Assembly (NCBI GenBank): GCA_044344795.1
Contig: JBIJCF010000039.1
Location: 1 to 33,325, forward strand
Direction: 5' to 3'
DNA: 33,325 bases
Source of the DNA: GCA-2737665 sp044344795
GTDB taxonomy: Bacteria > Bacteroidota > Bacteroidia > Palsa-965
A program made the translations under genes and the position numbers. The number at the start of each line of letters is the position of its first letter. Position 1 is the first letter of the stretch. Under the pieces are notes generated by a model. The model was not told where the DNA came from. It worked only from the letters and a program-made list of their open reading frames with translations, and searched no databases. Of the stretch, positions 1 through 7,607 are shown in pieces.

Positions 1-462
1 AATTTTGATGACGCGTAAATCTTCATCTTCTTCAGGGTGCGACGCTCCAAATTGTAAATCTTGTGCAACATACAGTTTGCAAAACTCATCGGTTGCGGAA
101 TTACTTAGATGCATATCTAAAATATGAGTCCATTTATTTGCAGTAATTCCTGTTTCTTCTTTTAACTCTCGCTGAATAGAGACTAAAGGATCGATATTCC
201 GGTCGCCTCCTCCTTCCGGTATTTCCCACGTGTATTGATTGAGCGGATAACGATATTGTCCAACCAGCCAGGTGTTATAATTCTCATCCAAAGCAATTAC
301 ACCTAATGCCAGGTTCTTAAAATGAACAACAGAGTATGTTCCACTACCTCCTCCGGGATTAATGACATCATGGTTCGTTAACTTAATCCACGGTGATTCA
401 TATACCTCTTCAGAACGAAGCGTTCGCCAAGGATTGTGTGCATGAAATTCCAATTCAACCAT
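1..462 (-). CDS. NUDIX hydrolase, ADP-ribose pyrophosphatase-like (3' end outside window)
   Basis: The first 154 codons of a minus-strand gene whose C-terminus lies beyond position 1. The translation starts MVELEFHAHNPWRTL and carries a NUDIX box around residues 86-108, including EIPEGGG and RELKEETGI. The REx2EE core that binds the divalent metal is intact. The upstream Glu of the GX5EX7REUXEEXGU consensus is Ile here. Family members hydrolyse nucleoside diphosphates linked to another moiety, and the EIPEGG context resembles ADP-ribose/ADP-sugar pyrophosphatases. The ATG at 462 was chosen because a TATATTTG promoter element ends three bases before it. An in-frame ATG at 480 would lie upstream of that element. 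The family is secure; the substrate is inferred. Confidence 0.85.
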   Translation of the reverse strand, partial: MVELEFHAHNPWRTLRSEEVYESPWIKLTNHDVINPGGGSGTYSVVHFKNLALGVIALDENYNTWLVGQYRYPLNQYTWEIPEGGGDRNIDPLVSIQRELKEETGITANKWTHILDMHLSNSATDEFCKLYVAQDLQFGASHPEEDEDLRVIKI

Positions 463-465
463 GGT

Positions 466-473
466 CAAATATA
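466..473 (-). promoter_or_regulatory. -7 promoter element TATATTTG of the NUDIX gene
   Basis: Exact match to the Bacteroidota -7 consensus TAnnTTTG on the minus strand, ending three bases before the ATG at 462. Transcription would start at or next to the start codon, so the mRNA is probably leaderless. I found no clear -33 TTG. Confidence 0.55.
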
Positions 474-499
474 AATACATGTGAAGTTGTTTGGTGATG

Positions 500-507
500 T
501 AACTTTG
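500..507 (+). promoter_or_regulatory. -7 promoter element TAACTTTG
   Basis: Exact TAnnTTTG match 23 bases before the ATG at 531, so this transcript would have a short leader. It diverges from the NUDIX promoter about 30 bases away. Confidence 0.5.
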
Positions 508-530
508 AAACAATATCACGTTATAGAGTT

Positions 531-1328
531 ATGCGGTATTTACTTCTGATGTTTTTAGCATTCCTGTGCATCAGTGCACGTCGATCAAGTGCAGATGTAA
601 TTCCTCCGGGAACATTGTCCGTATCGGATTCTTTGTTTGTGGATGTTGCGCCTATACGAAATCTGGATTATCTCGAATTTTTGTATTGGACAAAACGTAT
701 TTATGGAACACAAAGTGCAACCTATAAATCAATACTTCCTGACACTTCAGTTTGGTTGAAAGCCGATTCAACTTTACATGAATTACGTGACACTTATTTG
801 CGTCATCCTGCATATCGGAATTGTCCCGTAGTAGGAGTGAGTCGCAAGCAAGCTGAATTATTTGTAAACTGGAGAACAGATCGTGTTGCAGAATTTATTT
901 TAATACAGCAAGGCATTTTGGATTGGGACCCGGGTGCAGACAGCACAACGTGTTTTAAGTTGGATGATTTTCTGAAAGGTTTGCAACAGGCTCAAAATGT
1001 TGCAGCGCGATTTCCGTCGTTTCCGGTTTATTCATTGCCTGACACAACGGATATCAAAATCATCACTTCATTTGCAGAAAGGCAACATCAGAAGAATAAA
1101 AATAAATACGGATACAGCAATACTATTAAAGTAGGTGCACAACAAGTGAATCTTCCTTTTGAATATGCGCAATTGCGTTACGATAAGAAGTTGAAAGATT
1201 TGTTTCTTGAAGGAGCCTTGCCCGAATTAACCCAAAGTGGTTTATGGCAGCCACAGTCTCGAGCTGTGCTGACTGACAATGTTGTATTCGCGGGATTTCG
1301 TTGCGTATGCCGTAAAATGCGCAATTAA
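531..1328 (+). CDS. Exported FGE/SUMF1-fold protein, GldJ/GldK-like domain
   Basis: A 265-residue protein with an N-terminal hydrophobic signal (about residues 3-15, likely cut after SSA near residue 21). It has no convincing lipobox: C13 is preceded by Leu. The mature part keeps landmarks of the formylglycine-generating-enzyme/SUMF1 fold: DYLEFLYW (46-53), HPAYRNCPVVGVS (92-104), FVNWRT (111-116) and FAGFRCVC near the C-terminus (253-260). The HPA..PVVGVS...WRT pattern is typical of Bacteroidota GldJ/GldK-type proteins of gliding and type IX secretion. This copy is shorter, and the usual Trp after PVVGVS is Arg. It is probably a non-catalytic structural member in the periplasm or at the outer membrane. 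The exact role is unknown. Confidence 0.7.
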   Translation: MRYLLLMFLAFLCISARRSSADVIPPGTLSVSDSLFVDVAPIRNLDYLEFLYWTKRIYGTQSATYKSILPDTSVWLKADSTLHELRDTYLRHPAYRNCPVVGVSRKQAELFVNWRTDRVAEFILIQQGILDWDPGADSTTCFKLDDFLKGLQQAQNVAARFPSFPVYSLPDTTDIKIITSFAERQHQKNKNKYGYSNTIKVGAQQVNLPFEYAQLRYDKKLKDLFLEGALPELTQSGLWQPQSRAVLTDNVVFAGFRCVCRKMRN

Positions 1329-1383
1329 AGTCCAAGGCTTCCTTGATAGTTATTAGTTTTATTCTAATCTAACCTTTACTACC

Positions 1384-1391
1384 TAACTTTG
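1384..1391 (+). promoter_or_regulatory. -7 promoter element TAACTTTG of bshC
   Basis: Exact TAnnTTTG match ending four bases before the bshC ATG at 1396. This predicts a leaderless bshC transcript. There is no TTG at the expected -33 distance. Confidence 0.55.
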
Positions 1392-1395
1392 TCGC

Positions 1396-2961
1396 ATGAG
1401 AATAGTTGCACGCGTTTCGTATCAGAATTCCGGTTGGTTTTCGAAACTATTTATCGATTATACACAACGAGAAACTTCACTGCAGCCATTTTTTCTTCAT
1501 TTTCCTGATGCTGCCGGATATCGTCAAGCATTTAACGATTCATTGGCGTTAGAAAACGATCCGAATATTTTAGCAACAGTTATTCAAGATCAATATCTAG
1601 CTTCAGGAATTACAGCTCCGCAACAATTGCTGGCTGCATTGCGTCAGCCTGAAACACTGACCGTTTGTACCGGACATCAGTTGGTTATTGCGGGAAGTCC
1701 GGTTTATTTTATATATAAAATTGCAACTACAATTGCTTTAGCAAAAAAGCTAAGCGCGGATATGAATCGTACTGTAGTGCCTGTATTTTGGACGGCTACA
1801 GATGATCATGATGTGGACGAAATTCGTAACGTTCACGTATTTGGTAAAACATTCGAAACTGCAACCACATATTCGGGAGCTGTTGGTCGCATGAAAACAG
1901 ATGAAATTCAGGATCTGATTTCAGCATTAACCGCGCTGTGGCCGAATGGCGAAATTGCCGGCGTACTAAATGAAATTTATCGTCCTGGAAAAAGCATGAG
2001 TGCTGCTACTCGCGAGTTTGTGCATCGTTGTTTTGGTGATGAAATCATAGTGTTGGATCCGGATGATGCACAATTGAAACGTCAGTTCATTAGGGTTATG
2101 CAGGATGATTTGTTGTCGGGAAGTGCACATCGTTTGGTGAACGAAACAAATGTTGCTTTGGAACAGTTGAGCTATAGCATTCAGGTAAAACCGCGTCCTA
2201 TAAATTTGTTTTATTTATCAGAAGCTGCGCGTTTGCGCATACAGCGTGATGGCGATCGCTGGTTCACGGTGGATCAATCCAAAACATGGACTAAAGAAGA
2301 ACTGCTTGACGAATTGAATGCGCATCCCGAAAACTTTTCGCCCAATGTGGTGCTACGACCGTTATACCAGCAAACTATTTTGCGAAATGTGTCATACGTG
2401 GGTGGACCGGGTGAATTGGCGTATTGGCTGCAATACCGTTCTATGTTCGAGCATTACGGAATTTATTTTCCGGTGTTGCATCCACGTTGGTTTGCTGCGC
2501 GGATAGATGAAGCGATGTTGCAAAAAATGTTCAAATTAGACTTGAGACCGGAACAGTTTTTTGGTTCAATTGAAGAATTGATGAAGCAATTTGTTGCTAA
2601 AAATTCAAATGTCGATTTGAGTACGAGCAATCAAACCGCTGCATTAAGTGCGTTGTACAATGAGATTAAGACACGCGCAACACAAATTGATCCAACGTTA
2701 GAAAAAACAATAGAGGCAGAATTAGCGAAAGCAATGTCGGGCTTACAACAGTTGGAAGGTAAAATGATGCGGGCAGCTAAGCAGCGTAGCGATGCGGATG
2801 TGCAACAAATTCGCAAAATTGCAGAGAAGTTAATGCCCGGTGGTACGCCTCAGGATCGTGTGGAATCGGTGTTGAATTGGAAACAACCGTTTATCAGTGC
2901 TAAGCAATTGGCGGAAGCAATCGATCCCATGGAATTCTCAATTAACGTTTGGACCGACTAA
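1396..2961 (+). CDS. bshC: Putative cysteine ligase BshC (bacillithiol biosynthesis)
   Basis: A 521-residue protein of normal family length. The BshC signature is clear: TGHQ at 92-95, then SPVYFIYKIATTIALAKKL, then VPVFWTATDDHDVDE around 128-142. This matches the family motifs TGxQ..GGPxYxxYK and VPVFWxAxEDHD in the nucleotidyltransferase-like fold. The C-terminal third (about 390-490) is rich in Lys, Glu, Gln and Ala and probably forms the family's coiled coil. BshC is thought to join cysteine to glucosaminyl-malate, the last step to bacillithiol, in the cytoplasm. The bshA and bshB genes are not in this window, which is usual in Bacteroidota. The gene appears monocistronic, with its own promoter abutting the ATG. 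Confidence 0.92.
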   Translation: MRIVARVSYQNSGWFSKLFIDYTQRETSLQPFFLHFPDAAGYRQAFNDSLALENDPNILATVIQDQYLASGITAPQQLLAALRQPETLTVCTGHQLVIAGSPVYFIYKIATTIALAKKLSADMNRTVVPVFWTATDDHDVDEIRNVHVFGKTFETATTYSGAVGRMKTDEIQDLISALTALWPNGEIAGVLNEIYRPGKSMSAATREFVHRCFGDEIIVLDPDDAQLKRQFIRVMQDDLLSGSAHRLVNETNVALEQLSYSIQVKPRPINLFYLSEAARLRIQRDGDRWFTVDQSKTWTKEELLDELNAHPENFSPNVVLRPLYQQTILRNVSYVGGPGELAYWLQYRSMFEHYGIYFPVLHPRWFAARIDEAMLQKMFKLDLRPEQFFGSIEELMKQFVAKNSNVDLSTSNQTAALSALYNEIKTRATQIDPTLEKTIEAELAKAMSGLQQLEGKMMRAAKQRSDADVQQIRKIAEKLMPGGTPQDRVESVLNWKQPFISAKQLAEAIDPMEFSINVWTD

Positions 2962-3029
2962 TACGTCGCGAAAACAGGAACACGAATAGCTTTTGTTTTA
3001 CACGGTAATAGTTCAAATTTCAAAGGTTA

Positions 3030-3194
3030 ATGTCTTGTACGAGTAGCCTGTCCCAACTCGTCTCCGCGTTTGACCAACCTCAATCTAAACTTTATCGTTT
3101 ATGGATACAGTGTTATTCGGTTGGCAATGATTATGCACCAGACATTGCGTCTTTCGTTGCGTGGTCAACTCAAAAATATATCGCAATTGTCTAA
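3030..3194 (+). CDS. Possible small protein, 54 residues, unknown function
   Basis: An ATG-to-TAA frame starting MSCTSSLSQLVSAFD and ending STQKYIAIV, in the gap between bshC and the rplS terminator. It looks protein-like: an amphipathic Leu/Tyr/Trp-rich middle (KLYRLWIQCYSVGNDYAP) and aromatic residues spaced as in a small helical domain. There is no signal peptide, no known motif and no exact TAnnTTTG box just upstream, so it could be read from the bshC transcript. It could also be a remnant of a longer gene or a chance frame. A different 64-residue frame in the same DNA runs into the rplS terminator and is less credible. Confidence 0.35.
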   Translation: MSCTSSLSQLVSAFDQPQSKLYRLWIQCYSVGNDYAPDIASFVAWSTQKYIAIV

Positions 3195-3230
3195 AACGCA
3201 TCTTACTAACATATTAATCGAAATCTACAA

Positions 3231-3262
3231 AAAAAGCCGTAAACGTTTCCGTCACGGCTTTT
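3231..3262 (-). terminator. Rho-independent terminator of rplS
   Basis: A nine-base-pair stem, AAAAGCCGT with ACGGCTTTT, around a 13-base loop, starting 21 bases past the rplS stop codon. Read on the minus strand, the second arm runs into a T-tract (ACGGCTTTTTTTG), so it terminates rplS transcription. It may act weakly in the other direction too. Confidence 0.8.
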
Positions 3263-3282
3263 GAATATATTCTTTATTCGAT

Positions 3283-3648
3283 TTATCCCGCTGATTCGCT
3301 TACCTGAATCTTTTCAGCAATACGAGCTTTCTTACCGGTTAAGTTACGTAAGTAGAAAATACGTGCACGACGCACAACACCACGCTTCTTCACTTCAATT
3401 TTTTCAATGAATGGCGAGTGAATCGGGAAGATACGCTCAACACCTACACCGTTCGACATTTTACGAACTGTGAAAGAATGAACCGCATCATGACCACGAC
3501 GCTGCAATACCACTCCGGTAAACAACTGAACGCGTTCCTTATCGCCTTCTTTAATTTTATAGTGAATAGTAACGGTATCTCCCGCCTTAAAAGATGGATG
3601 TGATGACTTCGTTACAACTTGTGATTCAATTAATTCGAGCAAATTCAT
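3283..3648 (-). CDS. rplS: 50S ribosomal protein L19
   Basis: A 121-residue protein starting MNLLELIESQ. It has the L19 hallmarks FKAGDTVTIHYKI, FTGVVLQRRG and GVGVERIFPIHSP, followed by a basic stretch with RRARIFYLRNLTGKKARI. L19 sits at the 30S-50S interface. The ATG at 3648 is preferred over a TTG nine codons upstream because the family starts at this Met and the promoter then gives a leader of roughly 30 bases. It lies downstream of trmD in the same direction, as in many bacteria. However, it has its own near-perfect promoter and a 191-base gap, so it can be made independently of trmD. rpsP and rimM, which often precede trmD, are absent here. Confidence 0.95.
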   Translation of the reverse strand: MNLLELIESQVVTKSSHPSFKAGDTVTIHYKIKEGDKERVQLFTGVVLQRRGHDAVHSFTVRKMSNGVGVERIFPIHSPFIEKIEVKKRGVVRRARIFYLRNLTGKKARIAEKIQVSESAG

Positions 3649-3685
3649 GACTACAATGTTTTGTTGGTTTCCCAAAAATGGAGTG

Positions 3686-3716
3686 CAAATATAGAGGCTT
3701 TCGCGAAACAGACAAA
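3686..3716 (-). promoter_or_regulatory. rplS promoter, TTTG-N19-TATATTTG
   Basis: On the minus strand, TTTG (3716-3713), a 19-base spacer and TATATTTG (3693-3686) match both Bacteroidota promoter elements. It is one of the best promoters in the window, as expected for a ribosomal protein gene. Confidence 0.75.
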
Positions 3717-3719
3717 AGT

Positions 3720-3752
3720 TTAGTGTAATTATTCAGAATTTTGAATCACTAA
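3720..3752. repeat. Interrupted inverted repeat between trmD and rplS
   Basis: TTAGTG and ATTCA on the left match TGAAT and CACTAA on the right, with a five-base bulge on the left and a GAATTT loop. It lies just upstream of the rplS promoter and about 90 bases past trmD. It has no clean T-tract. It may be a weak trmD terminator or a processing hairpin. Confidence 0.4.
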
Positions 3753-3839
3753 ATTGGAACACGTGTTACGATTTATATTCAGGTTTTTTCGTAACTTTCT
3801 GTAAATCAATAAACTATTTATAAATATTATTCCTGTTCA

Positions 3840-4514
3840 TCAGGTTAGAAGGTCTGGACGTCGATCTCTTGTGCGTTCCAATGCTTTTTCATGCCTCCAC
3901 TTTTCAATGTTGGCATCATGTCCCGACAAGAGCACGTCAGGTACTTTCCACCCACGAAATTCAGCAGGGCGAGTATAAACCGGAGGTGCTAATAAATTAT
4001 CCTGAAAGGAATCGCTTAGTGCAGAAGTTTCATCATTCAACACGCCAGGAATCAAACGAATCACGGCATCGGCAACAACAGCTGCGGCTAGCTCGCCACC
4101 TGATAAAACATAGCTGCCAATTGAAATTTCTTTGGTGATAAAATGTTCTCGCACACGTTCGTCAATGCCTTTGTAATGCCCGCATAAAATCAATAAGTTC
4201 TTTTTTAGCGACAGTTGATTGGCCATAGGCTGATCCAACAATTTTCCGTCAGGAGACATGTAGATAATCTCATCATACGGTGTGCGTGATTTCAAGTCTT
4301 CAATACACGCTACAATGGGTTCAATTTTCATCACCATTCCCGCTCCGCCTCCAAATGCATAATCATCCACCGACTTGTGTTTGTCCTTAGCATAATCGCG
4401 CAAAGAGATAACATTCACGGAAGCTAGGCCCTTATCTTGCGCCCGTTTCAGAATAGAGTGGGAGAATGGACCACTCAGCAAATCAGGAACGACGGAAATG
4501 ATATCAATGCGCAT
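3840..4514 (-). CDS. trmD: tRNA (guanine-N1-)-methyltransferase TrmD
   Basis: A 224-residue SPOUT methyltransferase that makes m1G37 in tRNAs from S-adenosylmethionine, preventing +1 frameshifting. Visible motifs: MRIDIISVVP at the start, DYAFGGGAGMVM (51-62), LCGHYKGIDERV (110-121) and the trefoil-knot segment SIGSYVLSGGELA (131-143). SDSF near 167-170 carries the expected catalytic Asp. It ends with the usual basic tail (RTRDRRPDLL). Its promoter, TATCTTTG, stops four bases before the ATG, so the transcript is probably leaderless. It diverges from bioB, and rplS lies downstream. Confidence 0.96.
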   Translation of the reverse strand: MRIDIISVVPDLLSGPFSHSILKRAQDKGLASVNVISLRDYAKDKHKSVDDYAFGGGAGMVMKIEPIVACIEDLKSRTPYDEIIYMSPDGKLLDQPMANQLSLKKNLLILCGHYKGIDERVREHFITKEISIGSYVLSGGELAAAVVADAVIRLIPGVLNDETSALSDSFQDNLLAPPVYTRPAEFRGWKVPDVLLSGHDANIEKWRHEKALERTRDRRPDLLT

Positions 4515-4518
4515 GTTG

Positions 4519-4526
4519 CAAAGATA
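4519..4526 (-). promoter_or_regulatory. -7 promoter element TATCTTTG of trmD
   Basis: Exact TAnnTTTG match on the minus strand with only four bases (4515-4518) to the trmD ATG. I see no matching -33 TTTG at 19-21 bases. Confidence 0.55.
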
Positions 4527-4596
4527 CAGGCTTACGATCTAAACAGCATCTAATTAATCCTGTGAGGACAAATTTGTATTCGGTACATTTGCCCAC

Positions 4597-4626
4597 TTGT
4601 AAAAGAGTCATATTTTGTTAATTTTG
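4597..4626 (+). promoter_or_regulatory. bioB promoter, TTG-N19-TAATTTTG
   Basis: TTG (4597-4599), a 19-base spacer and TAATTTTG (4619-4626), 14 bases before the bioB ATG. A second -7-like box, TACATTTG (4584-4591), lies further upstream. Confidence 0.6.
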
Positions 4627-4636
4627 ATTATAACAG
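4615..4636 (+). promoter_or_regulatory. Operator-like inverted repeat over the bioB -7 box
   Basis: TGTTA (4616-4620) and TAACA (4631-4635) flank ten bases that include the end of the TAATTTTG box. BirA-type biotin operators use TTGT(A/T)AA half-sites, which this resembles, but the spacing is shorter than the usual 14-16 bases between longer half-sites. The position favours repression of bioB; which repressor binds is unknown. Confidence 0.3.
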
Positions 4637-4640
4637 TTTT

Positions 4641-5648
4641 ATGAAGGCTACAAAGCATAATTGGACCAAGCAGGAAATTCTTGATATCTATAACACGCCA
4701 CTTTTGGAGCTGGTGTATCGTGCAGCAACCGTTCATCGTGAAAACCATGATCCGCGCAAGGTTCAGGTTAGTTCGTTGTTGTCTATTAAAACCGGCGGCT
4801 GTCCCGAAGATTGCGGCTATTGCCCGCAAGCTGCTCGCTATCATACAGGTTTGAAGGCTCACAAGTTGATGCCTGTAGAGCAGGTGGTAGATGCTGCAAA
4901 AAAAGCTAAGGCCGGCGGAGCATCTCGTATGTGCTTGGGTGCTGCATGGCGTGAAGTGCGCGATAATCGTGATTTTGATACGGTGCTGGAAATGGTGAAA
5001 GCCGTTAACAACGAGGGAATGGAGGTGTGTTGCACCTTGGGTATGTTAACTGAAGAGCAGGCGGCTAAATTGGCGGATGCAGGTTTGTACGCGTACAACC
5101 ACAATCTGGACACTTCTGAAGAATACTACAACGAAATTATTTCTACCCGAACGTACGATGATCGTCTGAATACTTTGAATAATGCCCGTAAAGCAGGCGT
5201 TACACTTTGTTCGGGTGGTATTATCGGAATGGGTGAAAGCGCCGAAGATCGTATCGGAATGTTGTTGCAGTTGAGTTCCATGGATCCACATCCGGAATCT
5301 GTGCCGATTAATGCATTGGTTGCGGTTGAAGGAACACCGCTCGAAAATCAACCTCCTGTGCCAATTTGGGACATGATTCGTATGGTAGCAACGGCGCGTA
5401 TTGTAATGCCGACTTCTGTCGTGCGTTTATCTGCGGGTCGTGTTGGTATGAGCGTGGAAGGACAAGCGTTCTGTTTTATGGCAGGTGCTAATTCCATCTT
5501 CGCCGGTGATAAATTGTTGACAACACCTAATCCGGAATTTAACGAGGACAAACAAATGTTCGAGTTGCTTGGTTTAATTCCAACCGACGCATTCGAAAAG
5601 GGAAAATTTGTTGCAAGCGCACTGCGAAGCGTTGAAATGACCAGCTAA
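4641..5648 (+). CDS. bioB: Biotin synthase BioB
   Basis: A 335-residue radical-SAM enzyme that inserts sulfur into dethiobiotin, the last step of biotin synthesis. The 4Fe-4S motif CPEDCGYC gives C54, C58 and C61. The ligand positions of the sulfur-donating 2Fe-2S cluster are also present, in RMCLGAAW, EVCCTLGM, TLCSGGIIGMGE and VRLSAGR. Length and motif order are normal, so the enzyme should be active. It is the first gene of a plus-strand biotin cluster. The next ORF starts on the base after its stop codon, so the two are probably translated from one message. A promoter and a possible operator lie directly upstream. Confidence 0.97.
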   Translation: MKATKHNWTKQEILDIYNTPLLELVYRAATVHRENHDPRKVQVSSLLSIKTGGCPEDCGYCPQAARYHTGLKAHKLMPVEQVVDAAKKAKAGGASRMCLGAAWREVRDNRDFDTVLEMVKAVNNEGMEVCCTLGMLTEEQAAKLADAGLYAYNHNLDTSEEYYNEIISTRTYDDRLNTLNNARKAGVTLCSGGIIGMGESAEDRIGMLLQLSSMDPHPESVPINALVAVEGTPLENQPPVPIWDMIRMVATARIVMPTSVVRLSAGRVGMSVEGQAFCFMAGANSIFAGDKLLTTPNPEFNEDKQMFELLGLIPTDAFEKGKFVASALRSVEMTS

Positions 5649-6392
5649 ATGAAAAAACTAGCCCTCTTGTCTGTATTGCTACTCGCCGAATTATTCGGTG
5701 GTGAAGCGTACAGTCAGATGGCATGGTATTACGTTCCTAAAAAGAACAACGAGAAGTATTTCTGTTCGGTTGCTTACGGTTTAGGAACTGCTCGCTGGTA
5801 TTCGGAAATGAAACAAACTTCTATTTACGACAATCAGGGAAGTTCTATTTATTCCGGGAATTTTAAGTTTCGTGCAGCAAACAGTTCTACATTCTACGAC
5901 GTCAACGTTTTATTTCCCACAGGAAATATCAGAATGGGTTTGGGAATGAATTTTGAAAAATTTTATCTCACTACTATTCAGTTGAAGCAAAATGTACAAA
6001 CCGTAAACAGTGGCAACTTGTTGCTCTACGACGAAAGTTTCCGTTTCGACAAATTGTACTTGCAATGCGAAATTCCTTTTTGGCCGGAAGGCCGTAGTAA
6101 GTTCTCGTGGAGCGCGGGTGGATACGCCGGGTTTTTCAGCTTTTCGAATGTGGATCGAATCAACTTGTTTGGAAGTGATGCACTAGCGAATAGTATGTTC
6201 TTCGGTGTAGGCACTGTTGCAGACTTTCAGGCATTTCCGGGATTTTTCATTTTTCTGAAACCAATAGCGGAATACAAATATTTCCGAAATCCTGCGGTTG
6301 ATCCTTCAGGCAGTGTACATCACAATATCATGACGTATAGCATCATGATTGGGTTACGCTACGATCCTTCTGTGATGGATGAGTACAAGTGA
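5649..6392 (+). CDS. Predicted outer-membrane beta-barrel protein in the biotin operon
   Basis: A 247-residue protein with a clear Sec signal (MKKLALLSVLLLAELF, likely cut after YSQ or nearby). The rest alternates aromatic and polar residues, as in amphipathic beta strands: FYDVNVLFP, RMGLGMNFEKFYL, FSWSAGGYAGFFSFS, and a final YSIMIGLRYDP. This suggests an 8-10 strand barrel in the outer membrane. No TonB box, plug domain or OmpA domain is visible. Its ATG follows the bioB stop with no gap, and its end overlaps or abuts bioF, so it is co-transcribed with biotin genes. I do not recognise the family. A role in uptake of biotin or a precursor would fit its position, but that is only inference. 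Confidence 0.7.
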   Translation: MKKLALLSVLLLAELFGGEAYSQMAWYYVPKKNNEKYFCSVAYGLGTARWYSEMKQTSIYDNQGSSIYSGNFKFRAANSSTFYDVNVLFPTGNIRMGLGMNFEKFYLTTIQLKQNVQTVNSGNLLLYDESFRFDKLYLQCEIPFWPEGRSKFSWSAGGYAGFFSFSNVDRINLFGSDALANSMFFGVGTVADFQAFPGFFIFLKPIAEYKYFRNPAVDPSGSVHHNIMTYSIMIGLRYDPSVMDEYK

Positions 6393-7524
6393 TATGAGCG
6401 GACAGGATTCTCGATTGGATCAACATCTGAATATTTTTCTCGCTCAACGTCGGCAGGAACACGCCTTGCGTGAAATATCACCTCCTGATAAATCACGCGT
6501 GGATTTTTCGTCTAATGATTACTTGTCATTGACTCGCGAAAACTTGTTGGAGGAAACCGTTGCACGACTCTTAAGTCCATATAAAACCAGAAGTGTTTAT
6601 GGTTCGGGCGGTTCTCGTTTACTAACCGGTGATCACCAATTTCTTCATGAAACGGAACTGACCCTTGCTGAATTTTTTCGTGGAGAATCCGCGCTGTTAT
6701 TTCCATCCGGTTATTTGGCTAATCTGGGATTGATGCAAGCATTGCCTAAGCGTGGAGATACAATTATTTACGACAAATTAATTCATGCTTCGATTCGCGA
6801 TGGAATTCGATTATCAATGGCGCAATCATGGGCTTTTGAGCATCACGACTATGTGCATCTGGAAGCATTGTTGGCAAAGGCTTCAGGCGCTAAATGGGTC
6901 GTGGTAGAATCATTGTACTCTATGGATGGCGATTTCACTGATTTGAAACAACTCGTAGAAATTTGCGATAAATACAATGCGTTTATCATCTTGGATGAGG
7001 CGCATTCAACGGGCGTTTTCGGTGTAGACGGTGAAGGCTGTGCTGTTCAAGAAGAATTGCATGAAGCAATCGACGTTCGCTTATACACTTTCGGAAAAGC
7101 AGCAGGAGTGCATGGTGCAGCGGTTGTGGGAAGTGCAAGATTAAAACAGTACCTCATCAATTTTGCACGTCCCATAATTTATTCCACCGCAATCAGTTTG
7201 CATGAAGCTGCTGTGATCCTTGCGGCTGTAGATTGTTTTAAACACACGGGTGCTTCAAGACAGAAGTTGTTCGCGTTATTGAATGAGCCGTTAATTGCAG
7301 GAAGCACTGCATTAAAGGGAGATTCACAATCTCCGATTCGGTATTTTCCATGTGCGGGAAACGAAGCTGTCACAAAATTAGCAGCCGACTGTTTAGCTGA
7401 AGGTCTTGATGTGCGGGCGATTAAATCACCAACCGTTCCCCAGGGAGAGGAGCGTTTGCGAATTATTTTACATGCGCATAATACACTTGCTGAAATTCAA
7501 ACGTTATTGAATTTACTTCGATAA
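6379..7524 (+). CDS. bioF: 8-amino-7-oxononanoate synthase BioF
   Basis: A 381-residue PLP enzyme of the alpha-oxoamine synthase family. It condenses pimeloyl-ACP/CoA with alanine to 8-amino-7-oxononanoate. Motifs: SSNDYLSL (44-51), YGSGGSRLLTG (74-84), ILDEAHSTGVFG (204-215) and TFGKAAGVHGA (237-247), with K240 as the PLP lysine. It is slightly atypical in having KAAGVHGA rather than KAxGxxGG. The ATG at 6379 overlaps the barrel gene by 14 bases. The in-frame ATG at 6394 would start one base after that gene's stop and is an equally good choice. Either way the two genes are tightly coupled. Confidence 0.9.
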   Translation: MSTSDMSGQDSRLDQHLNIFLAQRRQEHALREISPPDKSRVDFSSNDYLSLTRENLLEETVARLLSPYKTRSVYGSGGSRLLTGDHQFLHETELTLAEFFRGESALLFPSGYLANLGLMQALPKRGDTIIYDKLIHASIRDGIRLSMAQSWAFEHHDYVHLEALLAKASGAKWVVVESLYSMDGDFTDLKQLVEICDKYNAFIILDEAHSTGVFGVDGEGCAVQEELHEAIDVRLYTFGKAAGVHGAAVVGSARLKQYLINFARPIIYSTAISLHEAAVILAAVDCFKHTGASRQKLFALLNEPLIAGSTALKGDSQSPIRYFPCAGNEAVTKLAADCLAEGLDVRAIKSPTVPQGEERLRIILHAHNTLAEIQTLLNLLR

Positions 7525-7607
7525 ATAAATGTTTTTCATCTTTTAACCGCTCTCTTTTGTCTATCAAAGATATTTTGCGATATTTGAGAATCCTCTGAAC
7601 AGGAATT

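Noticed and set aside
3005..3025. GTTCAAAT, a T-loop-like string suggesting a tRNA
   Set aside because: The flanking bases do not pair as a T stem, and no acceptor or anticodon arm can be placed around it.
3070..3264. 64-residue plus-strand frame between bshC and rplS
   Set aside because: It runs through the rplS terminator stem, has a basic random-looking C-terminus, and overlaps the more protein-like 54-codon frame.
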